Assembly: GCA_030562195.1 (NCBI GenBank)
Contig: CM060199.1
Coordinates: forward strand, 32,322,338-32,386,337
DNA from: Nipponacmea schrenckii
Taxonomy: Eukaryota; Mollusca; Gastropoda; Lottiidae
Reading direction: 5' to 3'
DNA: 64,000 bases
Shown piece after piece: positions 56,401-64,000 of the stretch (the stretch's first letter is position 1; each line of letters opens with the position of its first letter). The position numbers were made by a program, and so were the translations under genes. Below the pieces are notes generated by a model. The model ran no database searches and was not told where the DNA came from. It saw nothing but the letters and a program-made list of their open reading frames with translations.

Positions 56401-57300
56401 CAAAACATAGGCTGGCATATCAATATATAGACTAGCACACTAATAAATAGGCTGGCATATCAATATATAGACTAGCAGACTGATAAATAGGCTGGCATAT
56501 TAATATATAGACTAGCACACTGATAAATAGGGTGGTATATCAATATATAGACTAGCACACTAATAAATAGGCTGGCATATTAATATATAGACTAGCACAC
56601 TGATAAATAGGGTGGTATATCAATATATAGACTAGCACACTGATAAATAGGGTGGTATATCAATATATAGACTAGCACACTGATAAATAGGCTGGTATAT
56701 CAATATATAGACTAGCACACTGATAAATAGGCTGGTATATCAATGTATAGACTAGCACACTGATAAATAGGCTGGTATATCAATATATAGACTAGCAGAC
56801 TGATAAATAGGCTGGCATATCAATATATAGACTAGCACACTGATAAATAGGGTGGCATATCAATATATAGACTAGCACACTGATAAATAGGGTGGTATAT
56901 CAATATATAGACTAGCACACTGATAAATAGGCTGGCATATCAATATATAGACTAGCACACTAATAAATAGGCTGGCATATCAATATATGGACTAGCAGAC
57001 TGATAAATAGTCTGGCATATCAATATATAGACTAGCACACTGATAAATAGGGTGGTATATCAATATATAGAATAGCACACTAATAAATAGGCTGGTATAT
57101 CAATATATAGACTAGCACACTGATAAATAGGCTGGTATATCAATATATAGACTAGCACACTGATAAATAGGCTGGTATATCAATATATAGACTAGCACAC
57201 TGATAAATAGGCTGGTATATCAATATATAGACTAGCACACTGATAAATAGGCTGGCATATCAATATATAGACTAGCAGACTGATAAATAGGCTGGCATAA
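56401..57300. repeat. 40-bp minisatellite
   Basis: About 22 head-to-tail copies of a 40-bp unit (GGCTGGCATATCAATATATA then GACTAGCACACTGATAAATA). The phase is so regular that copies stay in register with 40-bp spacing throughout. GCTGGCATAT, GCTGGTATAT and GGTGGTATAT variants alternate in part. Copies left and right of the core are diverged. Confidence 0.95.
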
Positions 57301-57504
57301 TTTGTCAATATATAATAAGTAGGCTGACACACCAATACAAAAAGGCTTTCAAATTGCATAGCTATGGATAGACCATATACCAATAAATTGGCTGGCAAAT
57401 GTAACAATACCAGTAAAAAAACAAAATGGTTTGGTACTGGTATAACGGTACATAGTCTTCTGGTACATTATCACTTATGATATATAACACACTAAGAAAT
57501 CTTA

Positions 57505-57790
57505 TGGGCTCATGAAGAGGCTCAACACCAGTGTGAAATGAGAGAAATTTTGCCAGGACTACTGCATAAGCCTTCTCTTATTTCCATCTTTTCAAAGATC
57601 AGGGGTGTGCATAGCCTGAAGCACATGGAACCCTTGGTTTATTGTCCCATCGAAACGACTAGACATTTATTTTATGTCATTCTCTCCGACCTGCATCGCT
57701 GACAAGGGGAAACTGGATTAAAAATAGGAGGGTATTATCACAGGAGTCTGGATTTTCAGACAAGCATCTTAACTTAATGATTATATAAAA
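57505..57790 (-). repeat. SINE (family A), near full length
   Basis: Contains AGAGGCTCAACACCAGTGTG, GAAATTTTGCCAGGAC, GGGTGTGCATAGCCTGAAGC, TTGTCCCATCGAAACGACTA, GACAAGGGGAAACTGGATTA and a degraded head near 57765 (CAAGCATCTTAACTTAATGA). Confidence 0.7.
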
Positions 57791-57939
57791 ACCTATCAAA
57801 TAACCAAATTTTATTAATGCCAAAGATTGTACCTAAAGGCTGTGTATTTAAAAGATCTCGAGAGAGAGTTGAAATTTGAGTAGGTTAATGTTGCTGTCCT
57901 GGCAATATTTACCTTATTACATTTGGCATTGCCCCTTAG

Positions 57940-57990
57940 AACAGAAGATGCAGAAAGGTATGACATAAAACTCCATTCATTTCATTGTTG
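57940..57990 (+). repeat. SINE tail fragment (family A)
   Basis: GACATAAAACTCCATTCATT followed by TCATT is the family tail in plus orientation, preceded by GAAGATGCAGAAAGG. Confidence 0.6.
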
Positions 57991-60334
57991 TTAGGAAGGT
58001 CATTTGGACTAGCAAGGATTTCTATTTGCTGCACTATTGGTATCATATAAAATATCTGGTAAAAACGTATAGTGATTTGATGCTTAAACGGCTATGTGTT
58101 ATATTGCTTGTTACATTGAACATAGTTATTAGATTTAATTAGAATATCAGATAGGCAAGGAAAACCTTCAGACAATTTGACATATAAAGATAGTCAATCA
58201 GACTTACTTACCCTGATAATATCTGTTCATGGTTGTCTGAATAGGGATGAATACTGGAAATCCTTACTAAAATTATACACATTATGTACTTGATTATAGT
58301 TAAGTGTTTCTTAATGTCAGAATAAAGCATGGGTTTTGAATAACCATCAAATACCTTATAGCTTGATATAAAACTAGCAATATATTGGTCTAGATAAACC
58401 ATGTGCAAGATGATGACATTACAAACACCTCTACACATTAGCAATAAGTTTTTTTTTTCAACTGGCATGATCAACTGTAATAAAAGACTGTAATCAAAAA
58501 CATTTCAATGTTCCTTTTTTTTTTTTCTTGTCACATGTTATTGGTAATGAAACCTATATTTGAACAAATCTTGTGATGTTCACACCTAAAACAGTCATAT
58601 ACTGAACAAAAAATGTCAGGAATTATTTGTTGTGATCCCCTCAATGGTCATGTTTTGAAGTGATATGTTTTATAGGGCTAAAGTTTCATAGCAATGTTTA
58701 TAATTGATCATGATCTGTACAGTAAAACAGAGATGTAATGCTGTCACTGGAACCTCGAATTCCTAGTCTAGGTTAGGCCTTAATCTGGAAATTATCTTTT
58801 GTCTGACTGATATTTAAGTTTTGACATTTCTAAATCCTTTATAGGACATTAAAGGGTTGTCTAATTCCTTCAACCATTGAGCTCAACAATGACTGAATTG
58901 TTGCTAAGCAGGTCAAGTGTGTGATGCTTCAGATTTGATTATTTTGTATTGCCTAGGTGACTAATAACAGACTTTTGTTTCTAGATGAGATAAATCTACT
59001 TTAAATTGTCTTTGCATTGATTTCTGTTCACACAATACTTAATAAAAACTGTTCACTTTCTTTTATATTTGGAATATCAAAGTTGATGATGATGCCATCA
59101 TGTCAGGAGATTTCAACACTACCAATGATGTTTTGTTTCTTTTCATCTTCAAAATGTTTTTACTTTGTTTTAAACCAATGTATTATCAGATGACATTTGG
59201 CAAGAAAGTTTTATTTTGTTGTCATCTGAATTGTTTTAAGTTGTCTGTGTAAAATATTTGTTATAGTACCAAAATAGTAGAAAGAATAAGGCTGTATCTG
59301 AAGCATGGAATCCTACTAATGAGATAGAGTTGAGCATACTGACAATTCGAAATTTGTCCAGGCAGACATTATAAGCTGGTTAAGATTTGGGAATGGTTTG
59401 TCACTATATTCAATGATCTGTTTATTGACAATTCTGTTTTAACCTTTTTGTACTTATCTTCCTAATAGATCAAAGGTTTAAACAACCAAATCAAGACATC
59501 AATTCTTTATATATAATAACAAGGTGTTCCAATGTCAGAATCTGATTCTAGAATTCTAGACTTGTGTAAATATTGTAAATAATCAACCCTGGTCTGTTCA
59601 CCAGGTATGAAGGCACTATGACACCTGAACTATGAACATGGAGCAACTTCTCTCTTGCTTATCATTATGATGTTTACATCTTCAAGCACATTATAGGAAA
59701 GCTTATGGCTCCTTTTGCTCACTCCACCGTCACATTCAACTGTTATAGCAGGGACACCTTGAAAATATTCATTCCTTTCTTTAGCATAACTGGAGGGTAC
59801 TTTCCTGTGCTTTCGGAACATTACTTAACTGCAATATTACAACCTACTATTCAAATCCTCAAAGCATTTTGTCATAGCTTCAGAAAAAAGAACTCAAAAG
59901 TACTTTTTCAGGAAATTCTCTTGTTGTTCACACAACTTAATATCATTGTTTGAAATCTTTACTATGTGGAAGCTTAATAATAAGAATGTCATTGACAACA
60001 GACTGTATTAAAACTCAATAGCAAATAAAATATTTTTTTTGTGATGTCTGTCTGAAACCACTGATAATCTCATCAAGTTCAATGATTAACTTTCTTCCAG
60101 GGTAAAGGTTTAATAATGAAATATACTCTAAGCTTATAATAATAACAACAAATACAATTTCTTTCTGATATCAACCCATTATTATGTATCTCTTGAGAAT
60201 CAGTTTATTTTTTTTATATGACAATATGTTTTCTGAGGTAATACATCATCAGGTAGATTCTACCATGTCTCAAAGTAATTTTTAAAATCGGTAGACGAGA
60301 TAACCTCAGTGGGTTTGAACTTGTCAGAAAAGGT
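57991..60334. other. Non-coding stretch
   Basis: AT-rich, no gene or repeat supported. A run of T near 58513 and small open frames (for example 59630-59953) show no coding signal. Confidence 0.3.
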
Positions 60335-60740
60335 GCTACCATCAGCTAAGTGACAAAAGTAACATACTTGTGATTAACATGGAAATCATAATGTGTTGAC
60401 TTTGTGTATGACTGACTTTTACAGAAAGAAGTGTCCTTATGGTATAAGACATTCTCAGAAGGATGTGGAAGCATCAGCTTAGTGCAAAAAGTAACATACT
60501 CCAAGTGAAGCAAGCAAATCAAAATTTGTAGACCAATTCATACATTTCTCTAGCTCAGCATGAACTTCTTTTAATTGTATGCTTGGCTGTAATAGAAAAA
60601 AGTGTTTGTATGGTATAAGTCTAGCTCACAGTAGCACCAGCTTAGTGCCACAAGTAACACTAAAAGATAGAAGTGTTGACCAGTTCTTCCCTTTATCTAG
60701 CTCAGTATGAACTTTCTTTTTTTTTGTCCTTATGGTCTCT
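60335..60740. repeat. ~170-bp degenerate tandem repeat, about 2.5 copies
   Basis: Copies share ATCAGCTTAGTGCAAAAAGT (variants at 60341, 60472 and 60637), GTCCTTATGGTATAAG and CTAGCTCAG(C/T)ATGAACTT. It lies directly left of the 26-bp minisatellite. Confidence 0.6.
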
Positions 60741-60744
60741 CGAA

Positions 60745-61190
60745 GAAAGAATATGAAATGGTCAATCCCAATAGAATATGAAATGATCTAATCTATCCGA
60801 GATGGAATATGAATTGGTCTATCCCAGATAGAATATGAAATGATTTTTCCCAGATGGAATATGAAATGATCTGTCCCAGATGGAATTTAAAATAATCTGG
60901 TCTATCCAAGATGAATACAAAAGGGTCTATTCCGAATAGAATATGAAAGGGTCTATTTCGAATTTGGTCTATCCCAGATAAAATATGAAATGGTCTATCC
61001 CAGATAAAATATGAAATGGTCTATCCCAGATAAAATATGAAATGATCTGTCCCAGATAAAATATGAAATGATCTGTCCCAGATAAAATATGAAATGGTCT
61101 ATCCCAGATGGAATATGAAATGATCTATCCCAGATAAGATATGAAATGATCTATCCCAGATAAAATATGAAATGATCTTCCCATATTAAT
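60745..61190. repeat. 26-bp minisatellite
   Basis: Roughly 16 copies of ATGAAATGGTCTATCCCAGA plus TAAAAT. The centre (about 60970-61180) is regular at 26 bp and the left part (60745-60965) degenerate. Confidence 0.88.
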
Positions 61191-64000
61191 AGACAACTTC
61201 TTTTTTTCTTGTTCATTTTGTTTTAATTTTGATTCAGGGATTGGCCTTACATGTAAGTTTACTTGCATGTATCTTATATTCCTTTGAAATTACAAATTAC
61301 AGCTTTTCAGAAAAAGTTCAAATGATATCTAGAATTATCACCAAATTTTAATTTCAAACTGTTTTACATGATATTTGCTGAGTAGAGAATAGATAAAACA
61401 TATGTTCTGTAATCGATAGGCTTGGAAAAAAAGATAAAAAAATTTCCTAAGTTTCAAGAGAAAATTTGGGATAATAGTTATATGAAAGAATGTTAAGTAT
61501 TTAGAGTCTCCAAAAGTTACACCTATACCGAATTATAAAACCTAATAGCAGAATGATATTAAAGATTCCAAAAGAGAGACCATGCTATTCCTTGCTCAAT
61601 TAATTTATTTTATCAATCCAAATCAATCATTTTTTTAAACAGTACATTTGGAGAAAAAAAAAAATTTTCATGCATCACTGCAACACTGTACTGTATTAAT
61701 TGATGGCCTAATGGAACATATGGTGGGTCAATAGTTGTAACCTAATTAATGTCCAGTTTCATTTGTATTTCTAGTATACAGCCTGTGCTACTAGTATATA
61801 AGTATTGAATACACTACTTATTCCATGTATATATTTATACAATTCATGTTGAGATATGTATAGAGATATATGTATGTCTGATACAGGCCTGTTGATATAG
61901 AATCATTCCTGAAAGACATCAATCCAAGTTAAGATGATTTACATGTATGTCTGAAGCAAGGCTGTTAATAGAGAATATTTCCTTCAGGACATGTTATGGA
62001 ATAAATTCTGATACCTATTATCAGAACAAACGTGTGAACAATCTTCAAAAACTGATTCAAGAAATTACCTAATGAGTACATTCAGGCATTATGATATTCT
62101 TGCTAGACATGACTACCTATTAGAAGGAAAATCTAAGACCAGCACTGATGCTGAAGTCAAACTTGTGTATGGATATCTTGCCACTTTGATAACCTGTCAC
62201 TCATTTAACATACTGAAATTTGATTGGTTTTTTGTGGTAGATATAATCCGACTAGAATAAAAGCCTAGTGACTTGAAAGCTATTGATTGAGTTTTCTACC
62301 TCTGAATTCTCACCCTTATCTTCTTAACCAATCAGCATATAACTAGCTGCTTCATTCTAACACATCTATATCTCTTACACACTTTATCTCTAATCTGTGG
62401 AATCATTGTTGTCAAATGGTCAGTTTGTAGTGGTCATCTTGGTATAACTCTCCGAACTGTCATTCAAGACAGTTATTCAGACAACATTGGTTGTAACAGT
62501 TTGATATTGAAGTTAAGGAGCACTTCAATTAAATATAATTTTTCAGTTACAGCTGTAAATCATGTTTTTCTTGATTTATATAATGTACTGAAGTGAAATG
62601 TAGTAAAAAAGAAGTGAGTGATTTATGTGAGCATTAACTTTAAGAAATAATTGAAACTTTGAAAGTTTTTACAGGATAAAATATTTCAAATTGACAGATT
62701 TTCTGTGAAAAGTTAAAAACAAAGAAAGTTTAAAAGAGAGAAAAATCAAGGTGAAAAGAGAATTTGTTCTTTGTGTGTAATAAACTGATAAATAACAGTA
62801 AATTCTATTTAACTACTTGTTAACAGTTTATATTTCTTACTAGTAATAATCAGTTAAATAGTCCTATTGAAGGAACAGAACTTTTTCCAATCATGTTATG
62901 TACAGTGATGTTAGTCTGTGTTCGGTAAACTTGTTCTGTCAATTACTATTAGTTTTCATTATTTATTGTTCTATATCTGATCCGTGAGTTACAACTATTA
63001 GATCCTGAAATTTTAAACAGCAGGAAACAGTGTTGTGGTCCAGAATTCTGTAGGATTCAGCTCTGTAAATAAACAATATTATGGTAAGTAGAATTTTGTA
63101 TGTTTTTTCATTCTTTGACTACTGCATTTGTTATGAATATCTACAGATAGTATAGACATATATATTTGATAAAACATGATTTTGAATATTGTACAAAATT
63201 TTATAGAATAACAAATATGATTCTTTGAAGACAATTTGATTTTCATATACCTGACGTTGACTGATGAAATGTCTTATTTCATTCTTTTTTAGACAAATTG
63301 TCATGCTTTAATAATATTTTTCATGTTTGATACTATGGATAAAATGCTTCCTGAATTAATTTTGAATTGGATGAAAATCTGTCCATGGTAAAACCTGATA
63401 AGTTTCTGTTTTATGCTCCACTTCAGTATATAATTGTTGCACTGCCTTACATTATTGGTTCTTATTGAAGTTATAAGAAAGTCGATCAGAAGCTTTCATG
63501 CAAATCTTAATAACCTGCTCAAAAGTAGAATTAATGCTAACAAAATTTATAAATTGCTTGAAGAGTGTGATTTAAATTATTATTAAAACTACAATTTTAA
63601 GTGAAAGAATATTGCCATTTTATCAATCTGGAGAGTTAAAAAGGTTAGAATTCTAGCAGCACAATAATTTGATTTGCCAATTGAATTGATCCAATTCACA
63701 TTGACATCTCTGCATTAATCTTCCATAGACCAACACTGGGGCTGACTAAATGATTTATTTACTTTTCATTTCTTTTGGAGATGTGGAATCAGATGAAATT
63801 GTATCAATCTTGTTTTAGTGTTCTGTTACTGCACACAAATTGATGAAAATGAATTTAATAGAGTGAGAAAGTTTCAGATATCCATGCAATTACTTGAATC
63901 AGATATTCCAGCAGTTTCCTTTCCTAACTTAAAAAGTTTGGTATTGTAGTTTGCTTTTGATAAAGCAGGTTTCTCTATTTTTTATGCACTCAAAGTGCAA
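61191..64000. other. Non-coding stretch to the right edge
   Basis: Mostly plain AT-rich DNA. A diverged ~75-bp duplication lies near 61880-61985 (shared ATGTATGTCTGA, CAGGCCTGTT/CAAGGCTGTT and GA.ATTCCT). A donor-like ATTATG|GTAAGTAG lies at 63083 without a supported exon. No gene is called. Confidence 0.3.

Noticed and set aside
59070..59130. VDDDAIMSGDFNT-like plus-strand peptide recalling glycosyltransferase DxD or endonuclease motifs
   Set aside because: No splice acceptor or donor of the right phase, no flanking family sequence, and the rest of the frame is low-complexity.

Overview
The window is animal nuclear DNA: strongly AT-rich, with short coding exons split by GT-AG introns, tRNA-derived SINEs, a hAT-type DNA transposon and many minisatellites. 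No bacterial, viral or organellar genes are seen. The gene families are pan-bilaterian and the protein divergence fits a non-vertebrate bilaterian. A mollusc or other spiralian is my guess, an inference only.

Four protein-coding genes were rebuilt exon by exon, with reading phase checked at every junction. (1) Minus strand, 310-14069: TDRD9 / spindle-E, the piRNA-pathway DExH helicase. 24 exons give 931 residues, and the gene runs off the left edge just before its Tudor domain. (2) Minus strand, 19693-25139: complete MED17, a Mediator head subunit, 14 exons, 628 aa. (3) Plus strand, 26396-34215: complete PCNX4 (pecanex-like 4), 9 coding exons, 1296 aa, divergent from MED17. (4) Plus strand, 36712-43573: the first six exons of B3GALNT2, an ER/Golgi beta-1,3-GalNAc transferase. 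The catalytic exons are not found in the remaining 20 kb, so they probably lie to the right.

One RNA gene is clear. A 164-nt U1 snRNA (2528-2691, minus) sits in a TDRD9 intron. Its stems keep pairing through paired changes, but the U1-70K loop is altered.

The most unusual structure is the last intron of PCNX4 (32038-33963). It is almost wholly a minisatellite of about 27 units of about 70 bp. Each unit copies the intron's own 3' end plus the first 24 nt of the final exon, so the true acceptor is preceded by about 22 near-identical decoy acceptors. Each decoy is also a potential in-frame 24-nt microexon.

Between TDRD9 and MED17 (14070-19692) lie a full SINE, a 1380-bp non-autonomous hAT element with an 8-bp target duplication, and a roughly 171-bp tandem repeat. 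The right third (43574-64000) holds minisatellites with 30, 40 and 26-bp units, degenerate duplications, SINE fragments and two weak candidate exon regions. Nothing suggests that the four genes work in one pathway; they appear to be ordinary neighbours.
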